From the NCBI RefSeq assembly GCF_038404985.1, contig NZ_JBBKBA010000001.1, forward strand, positions 1,144,001 through 1,208,000: DNA of 64,000 bases, written 5' to 3'. Positions 41,172 through 50,248 of the stretch are shown here, piece by piece. The notes under the pieces are model-generated. The model made no database searches and was not told where the DNA came from. It saw nothing but the letters and a program-made list of their open reading frames with translations. A program made the translations under genes and the position numbers. Each line of letters begins with the position of its first letter. The first letter of the stretch is position 1. This stretch comes from Ferrovibrio sp. MS7. Lineage in GTDB: Bacteria > Pseudomonadota > Alphaproteobacteria > Ferrovibrionales > Ferrovibrionaceae.

Positions 41172-42656
41172 CTAATCCCACGGATTTTCCACCAGCGGCC
41201 AGTAATCCGGCTTGCGCTTGGTATAGACCAGCGTGTCGCCTTCGCCGAATACGGCGCCGGGGGTCTGCACATAGATCACCTCCTGCGCTATCGGCGCGAA
41301 GCCGCGATAGAAATGCTGGCTGGATTTCACCACGATGATGCGCATGGCCGAAAGGTCGATGCCGAGTGCCGTGAAGGCATCGGGATGGAAGGTCTGGCTG
41401 CGGGTGCTGGCCAGCACCAGATGCAGGCCGTCGATATCGAGATGCACGGATGTGCCGAGCGGGCTGCGCTGGCCGGACATGTCGGTCTGGGAATGATCCT
41501 CGATGATGTTGCGCACCAGGCCATAGACATCCACCGGATCACCCGATGTCGGCCCTAGCTTGCCGCCGATGCGCAAGGGCAGACGGGCACCGATGCCGAC
41601 TTCGCGGCAGATCGCCACCGCCTGCGGGTCCCAGTAGACGCCGCTGGCAACATCGCTCAAGCCCCGCGCCACAAATTCGCGCAGGATGAAGGTTGAATCG
41701 CCGCCAGCACCGCCGCCGGGATTGTCAGCGCTGTCGGCCAGTATGACGGGTTTTCCTCGCGGCATCGCCAGGGCACGGTCGATGGCATCGCTTACCGATA
41801 CGCTGATCGGGATCGTAGCCTCGCGCATGGCAAAGACCTCGCGGGCCATCTGCTCGGCCAAAGCCGTCGCTTTCGCTGCATCATTGTCGGTGATCACCCA
41901 GGTGCGGGCGCCGACATCGGGCACATCGCCGAGGCCGAAGCCATGGCCGAAATTGACGCTGAGCACGCCGTCGCGGCCCTCGAAGCTTTGCATCCGGGCG
42001 ATGAAGCTTTTCGCCGGCTCGCGCGTGGTGTGGAACACGCCGATCAGCCGGCAATCGGCCAGGTGCATCACCGGTTTGGTCCGCCCCAGCGCGGCATCAC
42101 GGCAGAGCGCATAAAGCTCAGCCGCGCGCAGCAGCGTATCGGCATGGGGGTATTCCTTGTAAGCGATCAGCGCAGTGGCATTGTCGATCATCGCCTCGGT
42201 GGTGTGGCAATGCAGGTCGAGTTCGGCGCCGACCACCATATCGGGCCCGACCAGATCGCGGATATGGCGCAGCAGGTCGCCTTCGCAATCGTCATAGCCG
42301 TCGGCCACCATGGCGCCGTGCAGGTTCAGCAGTACCATATCGACGGGCAGGGCGGCCTTCAGCCCCGCCACCAGTTCATCGCGGAGCGCCTCGTAGACCT
42401 TGCGCACCGTGGTGCCGGCCGGCTGCGCCGCCGCCATCAGACCCTCGATCACGTCATGGCCTTCGGCCTCGGCAAGCAGGCGCCATTCATGCAACGGCCC
42501 GGAGAAGAAATGCGCCGGGCGCCGGGTGGCGTCGCCTCGAAACGTGCCCTGGGCGAAAGCAACCTCGCCGGTGGGGAGCGGCGAGAAGGTGTTGGTCTCG
42601 GTGGCGAGGCCGGCAATGAAGAGGCGGAGCGGCTTTTGCGTCATGGTCTGGCTCAT
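41172..42656 (-). CDS. M81-family metallopeptidase (MlrC-like)
   Basis: 494 aa. The sequence follows MlrC, the third enzyme of microcystin breakdown, and its widespread homologues: LFIAGLATETNTFSPLPT at the N-terminus, VDMVLLNLHGAMVADGYDDCEGDLLRHIRDLVGPDMVVGAELDLHCHTTEAM with likely metal ligands, IAYKEYPHAD, and NPGGGAGGDSTFILREF. Most such proteins are found in bacteria that do not degrade microcystin and probably hydrolyse other small peptides or amides. It stands alone, next to recQ, in divergent orientation. The gene name mlrC is not assigned because function is unproven. Confidence 0.85.
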   Translation of the reverse strand: MSQTMTQKPLRLFIAGLATETNTFSPLPTGEVAFAQGTFRGDATRRPAHFFSGPLHEWRLLAEAEGHDVIEGLMAAAQPAGTTVRKVYEALRDELVAGLKAALPVDMVLLNLHGAMVADGYDDCEGDLLRHIRDLVGPDMVVGAELDLHCHTTEAMIDNATALIAYKEYPHADTLLRAAELYALCRDAALGRTKPVMHLADCRLIGVFHTTREPAKSFIARMQSFEGRDGVLSVNFGHGFGLGDVPDVGARTWVITDNDAAKATALAEQMAREVFAMREATIPISVSVSDAIDRALAMPRGKPVILADSADNPGGGAGGDSTFILREFVARGLSDVASGVYWDPQAVAICREVGIGARLPLRIGGKLGPTSGDPVDVYGLVRNIIEDHSQTDMSGQRSPLGTSVHLDIDGLHLVLASTRSQTFHPDAFTALGIDLSAMRIIVVKSSQHFYRGFAPIAQEVIYVQTPGAVFGEGDTLVYTKRKPDYWPLVENPWD

Positions 42657-42763
42657 AGGGGGGCAGGGGAACTGCTTTTGCTCCCAGCATAGCCGGCGTG
42701 GTGGTGGTTTAGGAATTGGCTTGCCTCTGCTACCCTGGGCAAACCGATTCGGAGTCCCCAGAC

Positions 42764-44593
42764 GTGTCCTTGGAGCAGGCCCGCGCCACCCTGAAAAGCG
42801 TGTTCGGCTTCGCCGATTTCCGCCCCGGCCAGGCCGAGGTGATCGGCGCCGTGCTCGGTAACCGCGACGTGCTGGCGGTGATGCCTACCGGCAGCGGCAA
42901 GTCGCTCTGCTATCAGCTTCCCGCCATCGTCCGCCCCGGCCTCACTCTGGTGGTGTCGCCGCTGATCGCCCTGATGCGCGACCAGGTGCGCCAGCTTTCG
43001 GCCTTCGGCATTGAGGCCGGCAGTCTCAATTCCGCCAATGACCCGGATGAGAACCGCCGCGTGCATCAGGCTTTGCGCGAGGGCCGGCTCAAATTGCTCT
43101 ATATCGCGCCCGAACGCCTGGCGCGGCCCGATACCCTGGCCTTGCTGGCCAACAGCAATGTGTCGCTGCTCGCCATCGACGAGGCGCATTGCGTTTCGCA
43201 ATGGGGCCATGATTTCCGCCCCGAATATCTCGCGCTGGGCAACCTGCGGGCCGAGCTGGGCCAGGTGCCGGCCATCGCGCTCACCGCCACCGCCGATGCG
43301 CCGACGCGGGATGATATTGTCAGCAAGTTGTTCCCGCGCGAGCCGCAGAGTTTCGTCCGCTCCTTCGACCGCCCGAACCTGCATCTGCTGATGCGGCCGA
43401 AGAACAGCGCGCCGAAGCAGATCGCGGAATTCCTCAGCGCGCGGCGCGGCGCTTCCGGCATCGTCTATTGTTCCTCGCGCAAGCGCACCGAGGATATGGC
43501 GGCCTCGCTCGCCGCCGCCGGCCACCGCACCTTGCCCTATCATGCCGGCATGGAGCAGCGGCTGCGCGATGAGAATCAGGATACGTTTCTGCGCGAGGAT
43601 GGCGTGGTGATGGTGGCTACCGTGGCCTTCGGCATGGGTATCGACAAGCCCGATGTGCGCTTCGTCTGCCATGCCGACCTGCCGGCCAATGTGGAAGCCT
43701 ATTACCAGGAGATCGGCCGCGCCGGCCGCGATGGCCTGCCGGCGGAAACCTTCACGCTCTATGGCCTCGACGACATGCGGCTGCGCCGCTTGCAGATCGA
43801 GCAGGGCGAGGCGCCGGAGGAGCGCAAGCGCATCGAGCGCCAGCGCTTCAATGCCCTGGTGGCACTGGCTGAATCGCCGCGCTGCCGGCGCCAGACCCTG
43901 CTGGCCTATTTCGGCGAGCAGGCCGAGCCCTGCGGCCATTGCGACCTCTGCCAGGAAGGCGTGGCGGTATTCGATGGCACCATCGAGGCGCAGAAGGCGA
44001 TGTCGGCCATGGCGCGCACCGGCGAGCGGTTCGGCACCGAGCATCTGGTCAATCTGCTGGTCGGCAATGCCACCGATGCCATCATCCGCTACGAGCATGA
44101 CCGGCTGCCGACCTTCGGTGTCGGCAAGGACCGCCCGGCCGATGCCTGGCGCTCGATTTTCCGCCAGATCTATGCCGCCGGGCTGATCGGCCTGGATATC
44201 GTCGGCCATGGCCGCTGGGTGCTCACCGATGCCGGGCTGCAGGTGCTGCGCGGCAAGGCGCGGGTGGAACTGCGCCGCGATGTGGTGGAAGGCGGCGGGG
44301 CAAAGCGCGCCAAGAGCAAGAGTAGTGTTGCCGGCCTGGCGGAAGATACGCTCAATGCCGCCGATGCCGCGCTGCTGGCGGAGTTGAAGGCACAGCGCCG
44401 CCAGCTCGCCACCGAGCAGAACCAGCCAGCCTATGTCGTGTTTTCCGACCGCACCTTGCTTGAACTGGCGACAAAGCGGCCCGACAGCTTGGCCCGGATG
44501 GCGGAAATCCACGGTATCGGCGCCGCCAAGCTGGAACGCTACGGGCCGCTGTTTTTAACCATTCTGCTGCGGCATCAGAGCCTTGCCGCGTGA
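42764..44593 (+). CDS. recQ: ATP-dependent DNA helicase RecQ
   Basis: 609 aa. The GTG start with GGAG nine bases before is preferred over an upstream TTG without a site. Helicase motifs: VMPTGSGKSLCYQLPA (I), LLAIDEAHCVSQWGHDFRPEY (II and aromatic-rich loop), ALTATA (III), VATVAFGMGIDKPDVRFV (V) and QEIGRAGRDGLPA (VI). The RQC zinc site is in RRQTLLAYFGEQAEPCGHCDLC and the HRDC domain at the C-terminus (SLARMAEIHGIGAAKLERYGPLFL). It unwinds DNA 3' to 5' in recombination repair and fork restart. It appears monocistronic. Confidence 0.95.
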   Translation: MSLEQARATLKSVFGFADFRPGQAEVIGAVLGNRDVLAVMPTGSGKSLCYQLPAIVRPGLTLVVSPLIALMRDQVRQLSAFGIEAGSLNSANDPDENRRVHQALREGRLKLLYIAPERLARPDTLALLANSNVSLLAIDEAHCVSQWGHDFRPEYLALGNLRAELGQVPAIALTATADAPTRDDIVSKLFPREPQSFVRSFDRPNLHLLMRPKNSAPKQIAEFLSARRGASGIVYCSSRKRTEDMAASLAAAGHRTLPYHAGMEQRLRDENQDTFLREDGVVMVATVAFGMGIDKPDVRFVCHADLPANVEAYYQEIGRAGRDGLPAETFTLYGLDDMRLRRLQIEQGEAPEERKRIERQRFNALVALAESPRCRRQTLLAYFGEQAEPCGHCDLCQEGVAVFDGTIEAQKAMSAMARTGERFGTEHLVNLLVGNATDAIIRYEHDRLPTFGVGKDRPADAWRSIFRQIYAAGLIGLDIVGHGRWVLTDAGLQVLRGKARVELRRDVVEGGGAKRAKSKSSVAGLAEDTLNAADAALLAELKAQRRQLATEQNQPAYVVFSDRTLLELATKRPDSLARMAEIHGIGAAKLERYGPLFLTILLRHQSLAA

Positions 44594-44656
44594 TCCCGGT
44601 CCTTTTTTCGCCATAAAGCCCGGTCTATAAGGCGGAAAAGGGATAAAACAGACGCC

Positions 44657-45688
44657 ATGCCTCGCCTCGCCATTTTCCGCGCCGCCTGCTTCAGTCTGAC
44701 TTTGGGCCTGATCCTGGTTCCAGTCGCTTATGCCCAGGAAGCCAAGCCGGCGCCCGAGCCGCCGCCGCCGCAAAAGGCCGGCACGCTCAGCTTCGTGCTG
44801 GAAAATGACATGCTGTTCGCCAATGCCGACCGGCATTACACCAGCGGCGTCTATATGTCGTGGCTGACGGCCCCCGGTGCCGAGCCGGAATGGCTCGGCA
44901 ATGCCTTCCGCGAGCTTCCTTTATTCTTCGATACCAAAGATTTGCGGTTCGATCTGGGCCTGGGCCAGGCGATGTACACGCCGCGCGATATCAGTCTGGT
45001 CAACCCGCCACCGGGCGACCGGCCCTATGCCGGCTGGCTGTATCTCAATGCCGGCGTGATCTCGGAAACCAAGAGCCACCTCGATCAATTTCAGGTTGGC
45101 ATCGGCATTGTCGGCCCGGCCTCGCTGGCGGAACAGTCGCAAAAGGTCGTGCATGAGGCGATCAATTCCCGCGAGCCGATGGGCTGGGACAGCCAGCTCA
45201 AGACCGAACCGACCTTGCAGCTCAACTACCAGCGCTCCTGGCGCCGGGTAGCGGAGCCGGAATTCTTCGGCCTGAAACTCGAGGCGACGCCCCATGCCGG
45301 CGTCGCGCTCGGCAATGCCCTCACCTATGCGAATACCGGCCTGATGCTGCGGCTGGGCTACAATATCCCCAAAGATTACGGCCCGCCGCGGGTGCAGCCG
45401 AGCCTGCCGGGGTCGGGCTATTTCGAGCCCACCGGCGAGTTCGGTTTCTATTTCTTCGTCGGTGGCGAAGGCCGTGCCGTGGGCCGCAACATGTTCCTGG
45501 ATGGCAACCTGTTCGCCGATAGCCGCAGCGTGGACAAGCGTTACCTCGTCGGCGACCTGCAAGGCGGCGTGGCGGTGATCTGGCAGGGCATCCGCTTCGC
45601 CTACACCCATGTGCTGCGCAGCCGGGAATTCGAGACCCAGGAGACACCGGATCGCTTCGGTGCCTTCAGTGTCTCCTTCCGCTTCTGA
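44657..45688 (+). CDS. LpxR-family outer-membrane lipid A 3'-O-deacylase
   Basis: 343 aa. Sec signal peptide (FRAACFSLTLGLILVPVAYA, cleavage near residue 27), a short Pro-rich linker, then an outer-membrane beta barrel ending in Phe (GAFSVSFRF). LpxR hallmarks: LSFVLENDMLFANADRHYTSGVYMSW with the catalytic Asn-Asp pair, GQAMYTPRDI, RPYAGWLYLNAG and GPASLAEQSQKVVHE with the candidate catalytic His. LpxR removes the 3' acyl chains from lipid A, altering the surface and immune recognition. Many LpxR-like proteins have not been tested, so the activity is inferred from family. Confidence 0.8.
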   Translation: MPRLAIFRAACFSLTLGLILVPVAYAQEAKPAPEPPPPQKAGTLSFVLENDMLFANADRHYTSGVYMSWLTAPGAEPEWLGNAFRELPLFFDTKDLRFDLGLGQAMYTPRDISLVNPPPGDRPYAGWLYLNAGVISETKSHLDQFQVGIGIVGPASLAEQSQKVVHEAINSREPMGWDSQLKTEPTLQLNYQRSWRRVAEPEFFGLKLEATPHAGVALGNALTYANTGLMLRLGYNIPKDYGPPRVQPSLPGSGYFEPTGEFGFYFFVGGEGRAVGRNMFLDGNLFADSRSVDKRYLVGDLQGGVAVIWQGIRFAYTHVLRSREFETQETPDRFGAFSVSFRF

Positions 45689-45714
45689 GGTGAAAAAATA
45701 CACCCGGCTTTGGA

Positions 45715-45840
45715 TGAGTCACACGTGGTGATTGTTTACGGTCTGCATTAATAAAATTTATGAATTAAAACAAAAGCTTGTTTAAAAATATTAGCGTTTT
45801 TTGATCTGGATCAGGGGTTTTTTGATGAGCCGATCTTAGG
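45715..45840. other. AT-rich intergenic stretch
   Basis: Between the LpxR-like and HD-GYP genes there is a run rich in A/T (for example AATAAAATTTATGAATTAAA), unlike the GC-rich surroundings. It is followed by a small GCGCCC/GGGCGC hairpin at 45844-45863 with a short T-run. It may hold a promoter or a silencing-protein site; no gene was seen. Confidence 0.5.
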
Positions 45841-45907
45841 GTCGCGCCCGCTTTGGTGGGCGCTTTAGTGCTCGATTACTCAACCCCTGTGATGTATAAG
45901 TAAAATT

Positions 45908-46498
45908 ATGAACGATGACAGATTGGCTCAACTTATCGCCCAGGTTGCGCATGCCCGGGATGGCCAGACCCTGGAACATTCCACCCGGATGGTCGAAGTC
46001 GGCAGCGTGCTGGCCGAGGCCATGGCCCTGCCGGCCCCGACCATCGAAGCCATCAAGCTTGGCGCCTTGCTGCACGATATCGGCAAGAACGCGATTCCGG
46101 ACACGGTGCTGTTCAAGCATGGCCGGCTGGATCCGGAAGAGCGCCGCATCATGGCGCTGCATCCGCAGCAGGGGCATGACATGCTGCGCCTGGCCCAGAA
46201 TCCGATGCTGGATGCCGCCGCCGATATCGCGCTGTCGCATCACGAAAACTACAATGGCAGCGGTTATCCGCGCGGTTTGGCGGGCGAAAAGATTGCGCTG
46301 CCGGCCCGTGTCGTGGCGGTGGCGGACGTGTATGATGCGCTGCGCGCGATCCGCAGCTACAAGCCCGGCCTGAGTCATGAACAGGCGATGCGGATTATCA
46401 CCGTGGGTGACGACCGTACCACCCCGGATTGCTTCGATCCGGCCGTACTGGCCGCCCTGGAAAAGCGCCAGGGTGCGATTCAGGCACTTTACGGGTGA
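45908..46498 (+). CDS. HD-GYP domain protein (putative cyclic-di-GMP phosphodiesterase)
   Basis: 196 aa, little more than the catalytic domain. Metal/catalytic motifs: LEHSTRMVEVGSVLAEAM, ALLHDIGKNAIPDTVLFKHGRLDPEERRIMALHPQQGHDML (HD-GK) and HHENYNGSGYPRGLAGEKIALPARVVAVADVYDAL, the extended HD-GYP signature with GSGYP. No receiver or PAS domain is attached. HD-GYP enzymes degrade c-di-GMP and so lower biofilm and adhesin output. The type I secretion genes for a giant surface protein begin 206 bases downstream on the same strand, so functional coupling is worth considering. Confidence 0.87.
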   Translation: MNDDRLAQLIAQVAHARDGQTLEHSTRMVEVGSVLAEAMALPAPTIEAIKLGALLHDIGKNAIPDTVLFKHGRLDPEERRIMALHPQQGHDMLRLAQNPMLDAAADIALSHHENYNGSGYPRGLAGEKIALPARVVAVADVYDALRAIRSYKPGLSHEQAMRIITVGDDRTTPDCFDPAVLAALEKRQGAIQALYG

Positions 46499-46704
46499 CC
46501 ACGCTTTTGCCGTTTTCGTCGAAATAATACGAGTTTAACCCGGCTTTAAGATTCACCATGCTGATAATGCCGGCGTCGCGCTAGTCTCAAGGACGTGGGG
46601 GTAGTGCGACCGGCCTGTGCCGCGCCGGGAGGAAGCTTCCGGCCCGAAATGTAGCCGGTCGTCAAAATGACGATTGCGAAGTTGGAGAAACCTGCGTTAG
46701 CCAC

Positions 46705-48465
46705 ATGACACGACCACGCCCGCCTTCCGCCATGAAAACGGCTTTCCTGCTTTGCGCGGGATATTTTGCCGCGGCCGGCGTGTTCAGCCTCGTCATCAAT
46801 CTGATGGGCCTGGCGCAGCCGCTCTACATGATGCAGGTGTTTGACCGTGTGCTGTCGTCGGGCAGCCTCGCCACCCTGGCGATGCTCACCCTGGCGGTGT
46901 TCGTGGCACTGATCGTGATGTCGCTGATCGATGATGTGCGCAGCCGCATCCTGATCGGCTGGGGCATCCGTATCGACAACATGCTTTCCGCCAAGGTCCT
47001 GGCCGTGGAAGTCGAGCGCGCCTCGCAGCGCTCCGGCGGCTCGCAGGGCCAGGCTTTGCGCGATCTCGATCTGGTGCGCCAGGTCGTCACCGGCAGTGGC
47101 ACGCTGGCTTTCCTCGATCTGATCTGGACCCCGGTCTATCTCGGCATCTGCTTCATCCTGCATCCGCTGCTTGGCATCACCGCGCTGTCCGGCGCCGGTA
47201 TCCTGCTGCTGCTGGCCATCGCCAACCAGATTTTCGTCAGCAAGCCGATGGCGGAAGCCTCGCAGCATGCGCAGAAAAGCTATCGTCTCACCGAAGGCAG
47301 CCTGCGCAATGCCGAGGCCGTGCAGGCCATGGGCATGCTGCCCGGCCTGATGCAGAATTGGCGCCGTGAACGCAATGCCTTCATGCTGCGCCAGGCCACG
47401 GCCAGCCGCCGTTCATCCGGTTTCATGGCCGCCATCCGCATGCTGCGCGTCGGCCTGCAGATCGCCATTCTCGCCGTCGGCGCCTGGCTGGCGGTGGACC
47501 AGTTGATCACGCCCGGCGCGATGTATGCCGCCATGTTGCTGGCCGGTCGCGGTGTGCAGCCGGTGGATCAGGTGGTCAGCGTGTGGAGCCAGATCGTCAA
47601 TGCCTTCGCCGCCGCCAAGCGCGTCGATGAAGTGCTTTCCCAGCCGATGCGCGAGCAGCAGATGCAACTGCCCGAGCCGGAAGGCCATCTCTCGGTCGAG
47701 GGTGTCACCTTTGCCGCACCTGGCTCCGAACTGGCGATCCTGCGCGGCGTCAGCTTCGCGCTGCAGGCCGGCGAAAGCCTCGGCGTAATCGGCCCCACGG
47801 CGGCCGGCAAGTCGACGCTGGCGCGCATCCTGGTCGGCGTGTGGAAACCCTATTCCGGCGTGGTGCGCCTGGATGGCGCCGATGCCTTCAGTTGGGATCG
47901 CGAGGATTTCGGCCGCCATGTCGGCTATCTGCCGCAGGATATCGAACTCTTCGCCGGCTCGGTGCGCGATAACATCGCGCGCTTCGGCAATGTCGATGCG
48001 GAAGCGGTGGTGGAAGCGGCGCGGCGCGTCGGCATCCATGACATGATCCTGAGGCTGCCGAAGGGCTACGACACCGATATAGGCGACGGCGGCGCGGTGC
48101 TGTCCGGTGGCCAGCGCCAGCGCATCGGCCTGGCCCGCGCCATCTACGGCAATCCGCGCCTCGTGGTGCTGGACGAACCGAATTCCAATCTCGATGGCCA
48201 GGGCGAGGAAGCCTTGCGCCAGGTGCTGCTGCATCTCAAGCAGACGCGCTGCACCGTGGTGATCATCGCGCACCGTCCCAGCATGCTGGTGACGGTGGAC
48301 AAGATCGTGGTGCTGCGCAACGGCCTGGTCGACCGCATGGGTCCGACCGCCGCGATCATGGCGCAGTTCGCACCGAACACGCCGCAGTTGCGCGTGGTGC
48401 AGGGCGGTGCGCAGCCGGCCGTGCCAGGTGCCGCGCCGAAACAGATTGACGCGAGGCAGGCATGA
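46705..48465 (+). CDS. Type I secretion ABC exporter, PrtD/RTX type
   Basis: 586 aa. An N-terminal membrane domain of six helices (TAFLLCAGYFAAAGVFSLVINLMGLAQPLYMMQVFDRVLSS at the start) without a C39 peptidase domain, then an ATPase: Walker A GPTAAGKST, signature LSGGQRQRIGLARAI, Walker B LVVLDEPNSNLDGQG and H-loop IIAHRPS. This architecture is that of exporters for proteases, lipases and RTX proteins. It energises transport of the giant protein encoded downstream in one step from cytoplasm to outside, with the HlyD adaptor and an outer-membrane TolC protein not in this window. No strong ribosome site is seen, so the start could be the Met ten codons later. Confidence 0.92.
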   Translation: MTRPRPPSAMKTAFLLCAGYFAAAGVFSLVINLMGLAQPLYMMQVFDRVLSSGSLATLAMLTLAVFVALIVMSLIDDVRSRILIGWGIRIDNMLSAKVLAVEVERASQRSGGSQGQALRDLDLVRQVVTGSGTLAFLDLIWTPVYLGICFILHPLLGITALSGAGILLLLAIANQIFVSKPMAEASQHAQKSYRLTEGSLRNAEAVQAMGMLPGLMQNWRRERNAFMLRQATASRRSSGFMAAIRMLRVGLQIAILAVGAWLAVDQLITPGAMYAAMLLAGRGVQPVDQVVSVWSQIVNAFAAAKRVDEVLSQPMREQQMQLPEPEGHLSVEGVTFAAPGSELAILRGVSFALQAGESLGVIGPTAAGKSTLARILVGVWKPYSGVVRLDGADAFSWDREDFGRHVGYLPQDIELFAGSVRDNIARFGNVDAEAVVEAARRVGIHDMILRLPKGYDTDIGDGGAVLSGGQRQRIGLARAIYGNPRLVVLDEPNSNLDGQGEEALRQVLLHLKQTRCTVVIIAHRPSMLVTVDKIVVLRNGLVDRMGPTAAIMAQFAPNTPQLRVVQGGAQPAVPGAAPKQIDARQA

Positions 48466-49868
48466 ACAAGGCCGTCGCCCCGCGCCAGGAGACGTTGCCC
48501 GATAACGTGCAGCGCCGGCCGCGTGCCCTGGTGCTGGCCGGCGGCAGTGGTCCTGGTGGCCGCGCGAGCGTCGAGCCGCCGCTGAAAGATGGCGCCAAGG
48601 GCTCGATGTGGTTTGGCTTCATCGTGATCTTCATTTTTATCGGCCTGTCAGGTCTGTGGCTCTATACCGCGCCGCTCGATAGCGCCGCCATCGCGCCCGG
48701 CGTGGTGCGCGTGGAAGGCAATCGCAAGGCGGTGCAGCATCTCGATGGCGGCATCGTGCGCAGCATCAGCGTGCGCGAAGGCGATCTGGTGCAGAAGGGT
48801 CAGGTGATGATCCAGCTCGACAGCGTGCAGGCCCAGGCGGCGGTCGAAATCTTCTCCAATCAGTATGACATCCTGCGTGCCCAGGAGGTGCGTCTGCGCG
48901 CCGAACGAGATGGCGCGCTGGTGGTGGAATTTCCGCCCGATCTGCTGGCCCGCGCCGGCAATCCTGTGGTGGGCGAGGCGATCCGCGGCGAGGCGCAGCT
49001 TTTCACCTCGCGGCGCGTGGCGCAGGAAGCGCAATTCAATGTGCTGCGGCAGCAGATTCTGCAATTTGGTGAGCAGAGCCGTGGCCTGGTGCAGCAGGTG
49101 GCGGCGCTGGAGCGCCAGATGTCGCTGATCAACGAGGAACTCAGCGGCACGCGCGACCTGTATGAGAAAGGCTATGCGCCGAAAACCCGCGTGCTTGCTC
49201 TGGAGCGCGCCATGGCAGCAATCTCGGGCCAGATCGCGGAATATCGCGGCTCGGTTGGCCGCGTGCGTTTCACCGTGGCGCAGGCCGAAGCGCAGATGGA
49301 ACAGCTTCGCCGTGATCGCCTGTCGCAGGTCAGCACCGAACTGAATTCCGTGCAGGCCCGTCTCGCCGATACCGGCGAGCGCCTGAATGCGGCACGCGAT
49401 GTGCTCGAACGCATCGATATCCGTGCGCCCGATACCGGCTTCGTCGTCGGTCTCACCGTTTTCACCGTCGGCGGTGTGATCAACAAGGGCGAGCGTATCC
49501 TGGAGATCGTGCCGGAAGGCGAGCCGATGGTGATCGAGTCGCGCCTGAAGCCGGAAGACGCCAAGGACGTGCATGAAGGCATGCGCACCGAAATCCATCT
49601 GCTGGCCTACAAGCAGAAGGGAATCCCGATCATCCATGGCACGATCAAGACTCGCTCCGCCGACCGCTTCACTGATCCGCGCACGGGCGAAGGTTTCTTC
49701 ACCATCCAGGTGGTGCCGGACGCCAAGGAACTGGCCGCTTTGCCCGATGTGAAGTTGGCGCCGGGCATGCCGGCCGAGGTGATCGTGCCGACCGGTTCCC
49801 GTACGGCACTGGAATACCTGATCCAGCCGCTGGTTCTGGCCAGCCGTAAGTCATTCAAAGAAAAGTAG
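48462..49868 (+). CDS. Type I secretion membrane fusion protein, HlyD family
   Basis: 468 aa. The start overlaps the exporter stop (ATGA). A disordered N-terminus is followed by one membrane helix (SMWFGFIVIFIFIGLSGLWLYTAPLDS, about residues 48-70). Next are the lipoyl part (GVVRVEGNRKAVQHLDGGIVRSISVREGDLVQKGQVMIQLDS) and a long alpha-helical coiled coil (about residues 130-310). It ends in the beta-barrel region (VDIRAPDTG-type segment, GERILEIVPEGEPMVIESRLKPEDAKDVHEGMRTEIHLLAYKQKGIPIIHGTI). It connects the exporter to the outer-membrane channel. The giant substrate gene follows after 380 bases. Confidence 0.92.
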   Translation: MNKAVAPRQETLPDNVQRRPRALVLAGGSGPGGRASVEPPLKDGAKGSMWFGFIVIFIFIGLSGLWLYTAPLDSAAIAPGVVRVEGNRKAVQHLDGGIVRSISVREGDLVQKGQVMIQLDSVQAQAAVEIFSNQYDILRAQEVRLRAERDGALVVEFPPDLLARAGNPVVGEAIRGEAQLFTSRRVAQEAQFNVLRQQILQFGEQSRGLVQQVAALERQMSLINEELSGTRDLYEKGYAPKTRVLALERAMAAISGQIAEYRGSVGRVRFTVAQAEAQMEQLRRDRLSQVSTELNSVQARLADTGERLNAARDVLERIDIRAPDTGFVVGLTVFTVGGVINKGERILEIVPEGEPMVIESRLKPEDAKDVHEGMRTEIHLLAYKQKGIPIIHGTIKTRSADRFTDPRTGEGFFTIQVVPDAKELAALPDVKLAPGMPAEVIVPTGSRTALEYLIQPLVLASRKSFKEK

Positions 49869-50248
49869 GATTCTGACGGAAATGTACTACACAACCCTCA
49901 GTATACGACCGGGTTCCAGGAATTGCGGGCGGAAAACCGCTCTGGATGCGAAGTTTCTTGCCCTCGTCAATTGCCGTAAACGCTTCGGTAATAAAACTCT
50001 GATTGACTCCACCGTGAACCAGGAGTAGTGGTTAGGCATCATTAGGGGAAGAGTACCCGCCGTCTCATTTGGCAGGTTCGTCAGGAATTGTGCCAAAATT
50101 TGCAGGGTTCCATCCTCTGAAACAGTATCCGGTCGGGTATCCGACCAGCGTAAAAAGTTAGCGTAACCGGGGAAAAAACCGGAATTTGACGCTCCGTTAA
50201 TGCCAGGCGAAGCCTGGATGGGGGCATCTCAGAAGGAGAGGTCGCGTC
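49869..50248 (+). promoter_or_regulatory. 380-base leader region of the giant repeat gene
   Basis: No gene is visible. It contains two hairpins, GGTCGG/CCGACC at 50131-50146 and CCAGGC-gaa-GCCTGG at 50203-50217, plus CCGGGGAAAAAACCGG near 50168. A strong ribosome site AAGGAG lies at 50233-50238, 10 bases before the ATG. A separate promoter and a structured 5' leader for independent control of the substrate are likely; no known riboswitch was recognised. Confidence 0.5.
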
